DNA of 47,172 nucleotides, from the NCBI RefSeq assembly GCF_025699255.1, contig NZ_JAILWA010000011.1, positions 1-47,172 of the forward strand, in the 5' to 3' direction. The notes beneath the pieces are model-generated. The model saw nothing but the letters and a program-made list of their open reading frames with translations, was not told the DNA's origin and did no database searches. This document shows, piece after piece, positions 31,326 to 40,029 of this stretch. A program made the translations under genes and the position numbers. The stretch comes from Nitrosopumilus sp. (GTDB lineage: Archaea; Thermoproteota; Nitrososphaeria; Nitrososphaerales; Nitrosopumilaceae). Every line of letters begins with the position of its first letter. Position 1 is the first letter of the stretch.

Positions 31326-32246
31326 TTATACGTGTACTTGTTTTAAAATGAAATTTGCTAATGCGTCTTCAGCAAGTTTATTTTTCATGGTGATTTTTGT
31401 TTCAAAAACTTTCATGTCCAAACTTTGAATTTTTTTAACTAACATTCTATCTTTTGTATCTACAATTATGTTTGAACATACATCAGAATACATCTTTGCT
31501 AATCCATATGCATTTGATTCTATTCCTGCTGCTTGCATGTATTTTGCAGCTGGTCCACTTATTGCATTATCTCCTATTAGAGGACTAATTGCAACAACTT
31601 TTTTCTTAATCTTGGATAGTTCTTTTCTGATTCCTTTGATTTGTAACATTGGTCCGATTGATGTTAAAGGGTTTCCTGGTGCCAAAATTACCAAATCTGC
31701 ATCATGAATTGCATTAACTGCTTCTGGGTTTGGACGAGCTTTATCTGCTCCGATATATTGAATTCCTTCAACAGGATCCTTTCCTCTATGTTTTACCCAA
31801 TATTCTTGTAAATGCAATTCTCCTTTATCTGTAGTAATTCTTGTTTCAATACTGTTGTCTGTAACTGGAATAATGTTTGCACTAACTGCAAATTTTTCAC
31901 ACATCCATTTTGTAATATCACTAAGATTCTTTCCGTTTTTCAACATATTTGTCCTAATCAGATGAGTTGCTGCATCTCTGTCTCCAACTCTGAACCATGT
32001 TTCTTCTCCAAAAACCTCCATTTGACGTAAAAAGTTGAATGTATCTTTCTTCATTCCCCATCCTCTTTCTTGATCAAGTAGATCTGCTAATCCGTATACA
32101 ATTGTATCAATATCTGGGCAAACATAAAGTCCGTATAACCAATAATTGTCTCCTACATTGCTAATCACATTTACTTTTGATTCTTGGGATACTAGTCCTC
32201 TTACTAGTTTCACCGATCCTGTTCCTCCTGCTAAGACTGTAATCAT
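31326..32246 (-). CDS. cofD: 2-phospho-L-lactate transferase
   Basis: CofD joins the activated phospholactate moiety to FO, giving F420-0. Signatures are the N-terminal MITVLAGGTGSVKLVRGL, VISNVGDNYWLYGLYVCPDIDTIVYGL near residues 26-52, and LVILAPGNPLTSIGPML near 185-201. I start at the ATG at 32246 (306 residues) because the glycine-rich motif should lie within the first ten residues; a GTG at 32285 would add 13 unmatched residues. It is the first gene of the cofD-cofC operon and divergent from the Cys-tail membrane protein gene at 32363. Confidence 0.95.
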   Translation of the reverse strand: MITVLAGGTGSVKLVRGLVSQESKVNVISNVGDNYWLYGLYVCPDIDTIVYGLADLLDQERGWGMKKDTFNFLRQMEVFGEETWFRVGDRDAATHLIRTNMLKNGKNLSDITKWMCEKFAVSANIIPVTDNSIETRITTDKGELHLQEYWVKHRGKDPVEGIQYIGADKARPNPEAVNAIHDADLVILAPGNPLTSIGPMLQIKGIRKELSKIKKKVVAISPLIGDNAISGPAAKYMQAAGIESNAYGLAKMYSDVCSNIIVDTKDRMLVKKIQSLDMKVFETKITMKNKLAEDALANFILKQVHV

Positions 32247-32362
32247 ACCATATTCCTCTAAAACTGTAAAACCTGACTTTGTCACTCAATATTACTTTTT
32301 CAAAAATTACCGATCTAGTAATTTAGGATAAGTTTATTACCTTTATTTCATGGATTTTACTC

Positions 32363-33730
32363 GTGTCTCGGGCTGTAATTATGTCTGTTTTGTTAGCAAC
32401 TCTTATCGTTGTAGGTACTAGTACTCCTGCTTGGGCTGCTCAATTAGATGCAAGAATTAATCCTAATAGCGATACATCTCCGTTTAAGATGAATTACCAA
32501 AAAACCATTTTCATTGAATATCCAAACGGTGGTGCATTGTTTGACGAACTCCATGAAAAGACTTGGACATTTGCTGGCACTGCAGATTCTTCAAATCCTG
32601 GTGTTCAAAATTTAATGAAAAAATTAAATGAAAATATTGCAGATAATGGAAGTCAAGCTAGAATTTCAGATCTTAATGTTTTATACGATATTCATCTTAA
32701 AGGTAGAAATATCAATTCTTCAATAGATTACAAAATTATCCTAACTGGTACATTAAGTGAATATGTAATTACTAAAGATCAAGTTAGAACTTTAGTTGAC
32801 TTGGGTTGGAGAGGCCTTTCTACAAATGCTGAAATTGTAGTTGACGGTGTTGATATTAACCATCCAATTAACTTACTTGAAGAGGAAGAACCTTTCCTTT
32901 ATGAAATTATTGCAGGTACTGAAGCTGAAGAGATTCTAAGTAAAAACATGATTAATGCTGATTTTATTTTACAACAACCTTTGACTAACTGGCACTTTTT
33001 GTTTGATCCAACCGGTATCAATGTGGATGCTGGAACTTTTGGACTAGATGAAGAAATTGCAGGATTTGTGGTTTCTTCATGGACTATGGGTGAAAGTAGT
33101 ATCAGAGAAGGCCGTCAAGTTGAGCGAGTGTTTGAAGCAGAAATTAATTCAGATCAACTATATGTTATTCGTAGTGTGCAATCCTCTGATCAAGCTAACT
33201 TGTCAACCATAGGTTTTGGTGCTTTAGATATTTTAGATGGTGTTGAAATTGCTGGTGTGACCCCAACTCCTCCTGAAGATTATATGACAACTTCTACTGG
33301 TGATTTCCCAGTAATGATAGTTTACGGCATGGCTGGATTAGCAGCTGTTGCAGGTATTGCATTTTTCTTTGTAAGTAATAGATCTCTCAAAAATGAGAAA
33401 CAAGGCCAACAAGGTATTGACCCAAGTCGATTGGTTGGTTACCAAACAAGTGCTTCTTCTGGTGGTTATCAAACCAACAGAGGTGAAGCTCAACTCAAAG
33501 ATGATTCTGATTATCAGCAAACTCGAAGTGTTTATGAGAACACTGCTCCTCAGGAGACAACTACCCCACCACCAACTGCAGCTAATCGTGAAGAAGCAGC
33601 ATGTGGTTGTGCAGCTTCTGCTGAAATGGGCTCTGAATGTGATTGTGCTATGCAAGGCTCTTGCCTTTGTGATGCCTCATGTGGTTGTTCTGCAGATATC
33701 TGTAAAGAACAAGTTAATTCCATGAGTTAA
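32363..33730 (+). CDS. type I membrane protein with metallothionein-like cytoplasmic tail
   Basis: A 455-residue protein I cannot assign to a family. It has a signal peptide (about 1-25, ending PAWA-A), a ~285-residue outer domain with mixed alpha/beta character, one transmembrane helix at about 315-339 (VMIVYGMAGLAAVAGIAFFF), then a ~115-residue tail. The tail first is Gln/Ser/Thr-rich and contains repeated GYQT motifs, and ends with nine cysteines in about 35 residues, eight in four CxC pairs (CGC, CDC, CLC, CGC). Such CxC density is typical of metallothionein-like metal binding. A TATA-like TTTATTA 28 nt upstream supports GTG at 32363 and a leaderless mRNA. A hairpin follows the stop. Confidence 0.8.
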   Translation: MSRAVIMSVLLATLIVVGTSTPAWAAQLDARINPNSDTSPFKMNYQKTIFIEYPNGGALFDELHEKTWTFAGTADSSNPGVQNLMKKLNENIADNGSQARISDLNVLYDIHLKGRNINSSIDYKIILTGTLSEYVITKDQVRTLVDLGWRGLSTNAEIVVDGVDINHPINLLEEEEPFLYEIIAGTEAEEILSKNMINADFILQQPLTNWHFLFDPTGINVDAGTFGLDEEIAGFVVSSWTMGESSIREGRQVERVFEAEINSDQLYVIRSVQSSDQANLSTIGFGALDILDGVEIAGVTPTPPEDYMTTSTGDFPVMIVYGMAGLAAVAGIAFFFVSNRSLKNEKQGQQGIDPSRLVGYQTSASSGGYQTNRGEAQLKDDSDYQQTRSVYENTAPQETTTPPPTAANREEAACGCAASAEMGSECDCAMQGSCLCDASCGCSADICKEQVNSMS

Positions 33731-33765
33731 TCCAGTACTGTTTCTATTTTTAGAATATTTCCACA

Positions 33766-33796
33766 TTTGGGATTATTGATTAGATTTAATCCCAAA
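33766..33796. terminator. 10-bp hairpin downstream of the Cys-tail gene
   Basis: TTTGGGATTA (33766-33775) and TAATCCCAAA (33787-33796) are perfect 10-bp arms with an 11-nt loop, followed by an AT-rich stretch with T-runs. It lies 36 bp after the stop codon and about 55 bp before the ribbon-helix-helix gene. It could protect the upstream 3' end or be the operator of the RHH gene. Confidence 0.45.
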
Positions 33797-33849
33797 GTCA
33801 AAAAATTATTTTTGATTATGAAAAAATAGTAGATAATTCAATAAATTGT

Positions 33850-33993
33850 ATGTCTGAAAGATTGACTATAATGCTGAATAGTGATATTGCCAAAAAGCTT
33901 AGGGCACTTCAAGCAAAAAAAATCAAAGAATCTTCTTCAACTGTTAGCTTCTCAAGAATTGTAAATGAAGTCTTGGAAAAAGGATTAAAATAA
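33850..33993 (+). CDS. ribbon-helix-helix-like miniprotein (47 aa)
   Basis: A 47-residue frame, ATG at 33850 to TAA at 33993. The sequence opens with a short polar strand MSERLTIMLNSDIAKKLRAL followed by two helices (KKLRALQAKKIKES and FSRIVNEVLEKGLK), the plan of ribbon-helix-helix DNA-binding proteins such as CopG/MetJ-like antitoxins and small archaeal regulators. No toxin gene is next to it: the facing neighbour is a C2H2 miniprotein whose stop is 4 bp away. A palindrome about 55 bp upstream might be its operator. Confidence in the fold is moderate, in the gene good. Confidence 0.78.
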   Translation: MSERLTIMLNSDIAKKLRALQAKKIKESSSTVSFSRIVNEVLEKGLK

Positions 33994-33997
33994 TTTT

Positions 33998-34138
33998 TTA
34001 CTCTGTTTTAGAAATTTCTGATTTGTGAATTGTCCTAATGTGCCTTTTTAAGTGGCCTTCTCCTGCAATATTTTTCTTACAGTGTGGGCATTGAATTCTT
34101 TTTACCATGCGTACATTCATACTTTTTATGAATTTCAT
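33998..34138 (-). CDS. single C2H2 zinc-finger miniprotein
   Basis: A 46-residue basic protein (40 residues if the internal ATG at 34120 is used). It contains one classical finger, CPHC, twelve residues, then H, four residues, H (CX2CX12HX4H), with a basic helix LKRHIRTIH. Single-finger C2H2 proteins of this kind are a feature of thaumarchaeal genomes and are presumed to bind nucleic acid or protein. It lies immediately downstream of RNase P RNA on the same strand, and its stop is 4 bp from the stop of the RHH gene. Confidence 0.75.
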   Translation of the reverse strand: MKFIKSMNVRMVKRIQCPHCKKNIAGEGHLKRHIRTIHKSEISKTE

Positions 34139-34165
34139 ATATGAATCATTGTTAAAGTAAAAATA

Positions 34166-34449
34166 TGTGTGCTGGGAGTAACCCTCCTTCTGTTTTCACG
34201 ATATTTCGCTTTGCAGCCTACCTGAACATAGTACAGGAACTATGAGTTCTGTTTGGCTTTGCTCCATGTGGGTCGTCTGTTTCATTCCTTTTATGGAAAC
34301 CTCAGGTTTTGCCATCATTGTGCGCCATATTGGATTCTTTTCTGCATCGTTGCCAATCATCTCTGATTATCTATCTCCAGATCACATTTCCTGTTTGGAG
34401 GGAGGAGTTTCCTCTGCCGTAGCAGCATGTCGTGCTCCAGCTCACACAG
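34166..34449 (-). ncRNA. rnpB: RNase P RNA
   Basis: The catalytic RNA of RNase P, about 284 nt, minus strand. The P1 stem is formed by TGTGT-GA-GCTGG at the 5' end (near 34437-34448) and CCAGC-ACACA at the 3' end (34166-34175). The conserved CR-I core GCAGAGGAAACTCC lies near 34400-34413, and the CR-V/P4 partner ACAGAAGGAGGGTTAC lies near 34178-34193, which together form helix P4. These two signatures at the expected distance make the identification firm although the exact ends are estimated. A TTTTT tract (34158-34162) follows the 3' end as a likely terminator. No protein-coding frame with good codon use covers it. Confidence 0.93.
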
Positions 34450-34478
34450 TAATTGTTACTTGTTATTAGATTTGAATA

Positions 34479-35153
34479 TTACTTTGCAGGTTTTGTGCCT
34501 ATAATGAATAATGTTCCGTATTCTCTTTTCCATTTTTTCTTACTGTTTAAATCTTTGATATGTTTTGTTTTCACATCAAATCCTGCATTTTTAAAAAAAC
34601 TCTTCCATTCCTTTTTTGGATGAAGGTGCATCTGAATTTTCATTATTCCTTTCCATCTTGCTGTTGCTTTGTTGTCTGTGTAAAAGTCTGTACCGCAAAA
34701 AAATTGCCCTCCTGGTTTTAACAATTTGTAAATTTTGTCTAGTGCTACTTCTATAGAGTTTGCATAATACAGTGATTCCATTGAAAAAATAAAATCAAAT
34801 TTTCCTTTGTATTGCATTGATTCAATATCTGTGTGTATGAATTCTTCTTTTTTGTTTTCTATTTTTTTCTTTGATTGAGTTATCATTTTTTTACTTTTGT
34901 CTATTCCAATTGCTTTTCTGCATTGCTTTTCTTTTGCAATTTTTCTTACTACCCATCCGTTTCCACAACCTACATCTAGAAATGTAAATGGTTTTTCAAA
35001 TGATATTGTATTTAGAAATTTTATGACATTTTTTCCATGTTCTTCCTCCATTAATTCAGCCCTTCCATTTTGAGCCCATTTGTCAAAAGTTTCTCTTACT
35101 TTGTCCATGCTTTGAATGCTCTTCTTAATCGTGCTCTTTTTCTTACTGATCAT
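34479..35153 (-). CDS. class I SAM-dependent methyltransferase
   Basis: A 224-residue Rossmann-fold methyltransferase. Motif I is FLDVGCGNGWVVRKIA (about residues 55-70). The acidic motif II follows in AIGIDKSKKMI, and motif III-IV in FDFIFSMESLYYANSI (about 115-130), with LLKPGGQFFCGTDFY after it. The start MISKKKSTIKKSIQSMDKVRETFDKWA places the family helix at the N-terminus. ATG at 35153 is preferred over a TTG four codons upstream. The substrate (small molecule, lipid or protein) cannot be told. It lies upstream of RNase P RNA on the same strand and divergent from the Cys-rich gene at 35216. Confidence 0.9.
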   Translation of the reverse strand: MISKKKSTIKKSIQSMDKVRETFDKWAQNGRAELMEEEHGKNVIKFLNTISFEKPFTFLDVGCGNGWVVRKIAKEKQCRKAIGIDKSKKMITQSKKKIENKKEEFIHTDIESMQYKGKFDFIFSMESLYYANSIEVALDKIYKLLKPGGQFFCGTDFYTDNKATARWKGIMKIQMHLHPKKEWKSFFKNAGFDVKTKHIKDLNSKKKWKREYGTLFIIGTKPAK

Positions 35154-35215
35154 TATGATGAACAATTTCTTCGTGTTTCTTATATTTGATTTTTAATTAT
35201 TTTTTTTGAACAGAA

Positions 35216-35422
35216 TTGCCTGATGAATCGTGTAGAAATTGTGGTGGAAAACTATCAGAGTATACCAAATGCTCTGAGTGTTTTAAATCAAATAGCATGA
35301 TTTGTAATGATTGCGAAAAATGTACTGAGGTGCAATTTCATTCATTTTGTATGTCTTATCAGATCTATACTGTACCGACAATTGAGTCCGGCAATTATCC
35401 TGAGATGGTTGTCATGGCTTGA
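35216..35422 (+). CDS. Cys-rich zinc-binding miniprotein
   Basis: A 68-residue protein whose first 48 residues hold nine cysteines and a histidine: CRNC, CSEC, CNDCEKC and HSFC. The spacing allows two interleaved zinc sites, like B-box, LIM or double zinc-ribbon modules. The C-terminal 20 residues are not structured by eye. The start is TTG. It is divergent from the methyltransferase gene, and TATATTT between them (about 35181-35187) could act for both. Family and role are unknown. Confidence 0.7.
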   Translation: MPDESCRNCGGKLSEYTKCSECFKSNSMICNDCEKCTEVQFHSFCMSYQIYTVPTIESGNYPEMVVMA

Positions 35423-35498
35423 ATTAAATAAATTCAATAGTTTTTGCATATCATAGCTGCTCAAGTTTTAAGTACTATGAGCCTCGATTTGGATCCTT

Positions 35499-38456
35499 GT
35501 GAGTCGAATTCCTGTAGTGCTAAGCCTGTTTGTAATTCTTTTAATGCCTGTATATGCCTCTGCACAAACTCCTGACAGAATAACTATTTTGGAGGACTTT
35601 GGTAATTATGACCGTGGAGAACCATTATTTGTCTATGGACAAATTGCAAACATTGTAGATGATTCTTTCCTAATCATGCAAATTATTAATCCTCAAGGAG
35701 ACTTGTGCCAAATTCAGCAACTAATTCCTTTACCTAACGGTGCATTCATCACTGATGTAATCCCTCTAGAAGGAAGAATTTGTGGGCTAGATGGCGAATA
35801 TGAAATCAGATTATTTTATGGAGATTATTCTACATTTACAACCTTTGACGTATCTTCTGATTCCTTTTCCAAACTGACTGAAGACGATCTGCTTTTGTCA
35901 GCTAAAAATCTGTTGTCTTTACAAGGTTCTGTGATTAGTGATTTGTTTGATGTCCCTTCCCCTGTTTCTAATCAAACCTCAAATAATTTATCTGAATTGG
36001 AATCTGAATATGTTTCACTTTTGAATGAATTTTTTGTAGATGATTTAATTGTTGAAATCAATCCATTAATTAGACCTGCAATTTCTTCATCATTAGATTC
36101 TGTACAACAATTATTAGATGATGATGAAATTTCATTTGAAATTGCGCAATCTATTGATGAAACAATCTTTGCATCTGTTTTTTATTATGAAATTGGAGAT
36201 AAATCAAAAGCAATTGATTTACTGACTGATGTATTTGTAGATATACGAAATGTAAATCCAGAAAAACTTTCTAATCAACGAACTCCTACTTTTGATGAAC
36301 TAGAAGAAACTCTGTTAAATTTAATGAAAAAATCTGATACGGTTATGAGTAAATCTGTAAAAAGTGAGGTTGCATTCATTTTTGCAAGAGGTACTGCTCC
36401 TGTATTCTCTGATGAAATTGGCGAATTAATTGATCTCCTCTCAAAATCTCGTTACTTGGATGTTATATCCAGAAAACAAAGTGACCTTTACAGGTTAGTT
36501 CAAAATGACTGGGAATCTCTAAAACCTTCATTGATGGGCAAAGAATCCATTGATGAACTTATTGCATCTTTAACACAGGTTACAGAACTACATCAAGCTG
36601 CAATTCTATTACGCGAACTTGATTCTGTTGACCGTTTCATTTCCTCTGATTCTGAAGAAAACAGTGATCTGGCAAATTTGATTCAGCCTGATTGGAATGC
36701 TTTGGAAAGAGATTTGGCATTGGCCTCTTCAGTTGAAGATATTTTGGAATCTGAATCAAAAATCACTCAAATGGCACAAGTCATTGATATTTCATCTAGA
36801 ATTAGTAAAACTGTTGAAATTTCTCAAGTGAGTGGGGTTGATTCTAATCTTGTAAATGACTGGAAATTGCTTTTAGAACAAGTTGAAACTGCTGACTCTG
36901 TTGAGGAGATTTTGCTCATTGTTTCAGAATTTGATAACTCTATGACGGAATTACGTGAAAAACGAAATCCTTTGAATGTTTTAGAATTCCAATACAAAAC
37001 AATGAAAGAAAAAGCTGAATTACAAGCTGATTACCAAAATCTATTTTTGATTGACAATGCTTTGAAAATCATAGATACTGCCAAGCAAATGGAATCTGGA
37101 AATCCTTCTATAACTAGAATTGATAGAATTGAAGTTTTGTTAAGTTGGGCAAGTGAAACGTCTTCTAAAATACAAGATGATTTGGATTCATACAACAAGG
37201 ATGCATACAAAGTTCGCGCTAGCGATATTTTACAACGTGCAAAATCTCTCGAAAATCTAGTTGAATTAAGTTTGACTAAAAACCGATTCTTGCCAAATTA
37301 TATTGAATTTACTGAAACCTTTAATGAAAAAATTGATAATGTGCGAGATCTGGTGATCAAAAATGATCTTGATCAAGCTGATGAATTAGTTCGTGAATTA
37401 TTTGAAGAATGGAGTTTGGTTTCCAAAGCATACACTGATGATCCTTACGGTTCTGATGTTGGATATACTGGTGATGAAATCAAAAGAATTGAATTCCGTA
37501 AAAAACTTGATATGTTCTCAACCATGGTTTCAACATTTTACAATGCAGGATTCTCAGATTATGTTGATGAATATAATCAAAAAATGGCAGATGCTGATAA
37601 AATGATTAGACTGGCAAACTTCGTTGATGTTGAATCCAAGATTTCAGAAATTGGCAACTATCTAAGCGAGCATTTAGTACTGGATAATGAAAGTATCATT
37701 TATGAAATTTCTTTTGACGTTGAAAAAGATATTTGGATAATTAATGGAGCTACTGAAAAATCTGTTTTCGATAGGCGTGAAAATCTCTATGTGACTGTTT
37801 ACAACATGGATGGCACCAAGCACAGTAGTCTTGAATTTACTGATACTAAACAAGGTAATTTTTTCACTCAGTGGATTGCCCCTGCTGATCCTGGTCTTTA
37901 CATTGTAATGCTTCAATACAAAGACTCCAAGGCTTCACAGATTGTGCATATTGAAGAAGAATTTGATTATGAATACACTACATCTGATTTGAATATGGTT
38001 GAACTGGCTCGCGAATTTGAAGAATTGGAGTCATTTGCAGAAGCATTTGGAGGTGAAGGTTTCTCTGAAAATCCTCGATTTGCATCAGTCATCAATGAAA
38101 TTGAATTTGCATTCAAAGATAAAGATGCTAAAGATGTAGATGAAAATCTCAAAGAATTAAAAACACTCATTGAAAGATACCTTCCAATTCGATCTCGTGT
38201 GGCTGTAGTTGAAGCCATCTATGATGATGATAAATTGATTGTATCAGGTGCTGTTCAAAAAACTATTGCCTTTAGAGAAGACTTGTTTGTAGATGTATAT
38301 GATCAAAGAGGCACTTTGATTGAGGAAATTGCATTAAAGGATAATTCGTCTGGTTTATTTTCTGAAACTGTCTCTCGTTCCTTTGAACCAGGTGTTTATG
38401 TGACACAACTACAGTATCATGATGTTGTAGTTACTGATTTCTTTAATGTCCGATAG
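35499..38456 (+). CDS. secreted 985-residue protein: beta modules flanking a long helical region
   Basis: After a signal peptide (about 1-23, ending VYASAQ) a beta domain occupies about 25-120 (RITILEDFGNYDRGEPLFVYGQI onwards). A long, acidic, alpha-helical region (about 130-730) with spectrin-like repeats of DxVxxILxxxS character follows. Two more beta domains close the protein, about 740-830 (DIWIINGATEKSVFDRRENLYV) and about 895-985 (DDKLIVSGAVQKTIAFREDLFV). The three beta modules share a [V/L]xGxxxK...R[E/D]xLxVxVY pattern and resemble the modules of the 1092-residue surface protein at 19009. No transmembrane helix follows. GTG at 35499 has a TATA-like TTTTAAGTA 29 nt upstream. A surface or S-layer-associated fibre-like role is inferred. 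The gene ends directly at the first base of the convergent reductase gene. Confidence 0.85.
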   Translation: MSRIPVVLSLFVILLMPVYASAQTPDRITILEDFGNYDRGEPLFVYGQIANIVDDSFLIMQIINPQGDLCQIQQLIPLPNGAFITDVIPLEGRICGLDGEYEIRLFYGDYSTFTTFDVSSDSFSKLTEDDLLLSAKNLLSLQGSVISDLFDVPSPVSNQTSNNLSELESEYVSLLNEFFVDDLIVEINPLIRPAISSSLDSVQQLLDDDEISFEIAQSIDETIFASVFYYEIGDKSKAIDLLTDVFVDIRNVNPEKLSNQRTPTFDELEETLLNLMKKSDTVMSKSVKSEVAFIFARGTAPVFSDEIGELIDLLSKSRYLDVISRKQSDLYRLVQNDWESLKPSLMGKESIDELIASLTQVTELHQAAILLRELDSVDRFISSDSEENSDLANLIQPDWNALERDLALASSVEDILESESKITQMAQVIDISSRISKTVEISQVSGVDSNLVNDWKLLLEQVETADSVEEILLIVSEFDNSMTELREKRNPLNVLEFQYKTMKEKAELQADYQNLFLIDNALKIIDTAKQMESGNPSITRIDRIEVLLSWASETSSKIQDDLDSYNKDAYKVRASDILQRAKSLENLVELSLTKNRFLPNYIEFTETFNEKIDNVRDLVIKNDLDQADELVRELFEEWSLVSKAYTDDPYGSDVGYTGDEIKRIEFRKKLDMFSTMVSTFYNAGFSDYVDEYNQKMADADKMIRLANFVDVESKISEIGNYLSEHLVLDNESIIYEISFDVEKDIWIINGATEKSVFDRRENLYVTVYNMDGTKHSSLEFTDTKQGNFFTQWIAPADPGLYIVMLQYKDSKASQIVHIEEEFDYEYTTSDLNMVELAREFEELESFAEAFGGEGFSENPRFASVINEIEFAFKDKDAKDVDENLKELKTLIERYLPIRSRVAVVEAIYDDDKLIVSGAVQKTIAFREDLFVDVYDQRGTLIEEIALKDNSSGLFSETVSRSFEPGVYVTQLQYHDVVVTDFFNVR

Positions 38457-39671
38457 TCATTTTTTACCTTTTACCAAATTAAATAATTGTCTTACTGCAA
38501 GTTTTGGATGATGCGTTGCTAATTTTATCATGTTTGATAATCCAAATTCTGCTTTTATAAAGTCGATAAATTCTTCAGGTTTCAATTCTTTAATTATGTC
38601 TAATTCTTTATCCCATTCTTCATCTGTTAGTCCTATCCATCTATCCTGAACCTTTCCTGCAGAATTAATTTTTGATTCTATCTCTTTTCTCCAGTTTTCT
38701 TCATAAGGATAAAGTGCTTCTTCTTTGGTATTTCCTGATTTTATTGCATCTGCAACTACTTTACCTGCAACCCTTCCAAATTTTATGGCATATCTGATTC
38801 CTTCTAAAACAAGTGGATTTGCTTGTCCTGCTGAATCTCCTACTAAAATTAAATTATTGAAAACTGTTTTTCTAGATAATCCATCATTTGGAATTAATCC
38901 ATAATGAAATTCAACTTCTGTTATTTTTCCTAATTTTTTTATCGGTCCTAATTTTTTTTCCATTATCTCTTTCAGTCTTTGTGTAGGATCTACATTTGAT
39001 TCTGGTTTCCCAATCCCTACTCCAATTCTTACAATTTTATTTCCTAAAGGAAATATCCATGCATATCCTGCAGGTGAATATTTCTGCCCTACCATTAACC
39101 ACCATGTGTCTTCTTCTACATTTTCAACTCTGACTTCATATTCTGCACCTGCCCCAAACCTTTCCCATTGAGGTGCCAATCCCATTGCTTTGCAAATTGT
39201 TGAAGGAAATCCTGTTGCGTCAATTACTGTTTTGGCATGAAATGTGGTTTCTCCGTTGGGACCTATCCCCGTCACTCCTGCGATATCTCCATTTTCATCT
39301 TTTATTACATTTTTGATATTCGTTTTTACAAAAATATCTGCTCCGTGTTTTTTTGCTTCACCAGCTAACCATCGATATGTTTTCCTAACATCTAAAACTG
39401 CTGCTCTTGGCACCTTATCGCTTATTGTAACTTCGTTATTTGGAGAGCAAAATGAAAATTTTTTAATTGGATTAAAACAATCATCTGGAATTCCAAATTC
39501 TTTGATATTTTGAATCCATGTGACCCCGCTGGTTCTAACTGTCTCTGCTATTGATTCTTCTTTTTCAAGTAAAGCTACTTTGATGCCCTTTTTTGCTGCG
39601 GCAAATGCTGCTGACGAACCCGCTGGCCCTCCTCCTACTACTACTAAGTCATAATCATATTCTTCAGACAA
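38457..39671 (-). CDS. geranylgeranyl reductase family flavoprotein
   Basis: A 404-residue FAD-dependent enzyme of the geranylgeranyl reductase family, which in archaea saturates the isoprenoid chains of membrane lipids (digeranylgeranylglycerophospholipid reductase) or related prenyl groups. The N-terminal FAD motif is DLVVVGGGPAGSSAA (about residues 7-21). The family block near 160-215 includes GAGAEYEVRVENVEEDTWWLM and YAWIFPLGNKIVRIGVGIG, and the FAD-binding NLILVGDSAGQANPLVLEGIRYA follows near 275-297. It ends tail to tail with the 985-residue protein gene with no spacer. A small C2HC zinc protein gene lies 48 bp upstream on the same strand. Confidence 0.93.
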   Translation of the reverse strand: MSEEYDYDLVVVGGGPAGSSAAFAAAKKGIKVALLEKEESIAETVRTSGVTWIQNIKEFGIPDDCFNPIKKFSFCSPNNEVTISDKVPRAAVLDVRKTYRWLAGEAKKHGADIFVKTNIKNVIKDENGDIAGVTGIGPNGETTFHAKTVIDATGFPSTICKAMGLAPQWERFGAGAEYEVRVENVEEDTWWLMVGQKYSPAGYAWIFPLGNKIVRIGVGIGKPESNVDPTQRLKEIMEKKLGPIKKLGKITEVEFHYGLIPNDGLSRKTVFNNLILVGDSAGQANPLVLEGIRYAIKFGRVAGKVVADAIKSGNTKEEALYPYEENWRKEIESKINSAGKVQDRWIGLTDEEWDKELDIIKELKPEEFIDFIKAEFGLSNMIKLATHHPKLAVRQLFNLVKGKK

Positions 39672-39719
39672 TTAATTCCAATCATAATTACCTAGGATAT
39701 AATTTTGAGGTGTTTTTGA

Positions 39720-39929
39720 TTATTTTTTTAAAACTGGGGTGCCTGTTGAATCATTTTCTCTTTCTGAATCAAAAGTTTCCATATGTGCTGGATCTCTGTG
39801 CATATAACTGTGGACTTTTCCTTCTTCTTTTCTACAGAATTTTGAATGGATTGTCTCTTCAATTTTTAATGTTGTTTCATTCTCATGAAATAATCTTTTT
39901 CCGCAGTCAGGACATGTGAATTCCGGCAT
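39720..39929 (-). CDS. small C2HC-type zinc-finger protein
   Basis: A 69-residue protein from ATG 39929 (TTG at 39947 would add six residues). It has CPDC near residues 6-9 and a later H-x3-C (HSKFC) near 28-32, a C2HC-type zinc site, followed by a charged tail with HSYMHRDPAHMETFDSERE. I know no named family. It lies just upstream of the geranylgeranyl reductase gene on the same strand and could be co-transcribed. Confidence 0.72.
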   Translation of the reverse strand: MPEFTCPDCGKRLFHENETTLKIEETIHSKFCRKEEGKVHSYMHRDPAHMETFDSERENDSTGTPVLKK

Positions 39930-40029
39930 AATTTCCGTCTGTATCAAATCTATTTAGATGTTTCATGTGTGCAAAGAATTGATTATTCTTAACCTAAGCT
40001 TTAGATTACTATTCTTTCATGTGTTGTTT

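Noticed and set aside
33338-33725. Cys-rich frames overlapping the C-terminal part of the Cys-tail membrane protein on other frames
   Set aside because: Shadows caused by repeated TGT/TGC codons in the true frame.
33766-33996. RHH gene as antitoxin of a toxin-antitoxin pair
   Set aside because: No toxin-like gene adjoins it in the same orientation; the neighbour is a C2H2 miniprotein on the other strand.
34242-34469. A 75-residue plus-strand frame with several Cys
   Set aside because: It lies opposite RNase P RNA, whose conserved core explains the sequence; the frame is a by-product.
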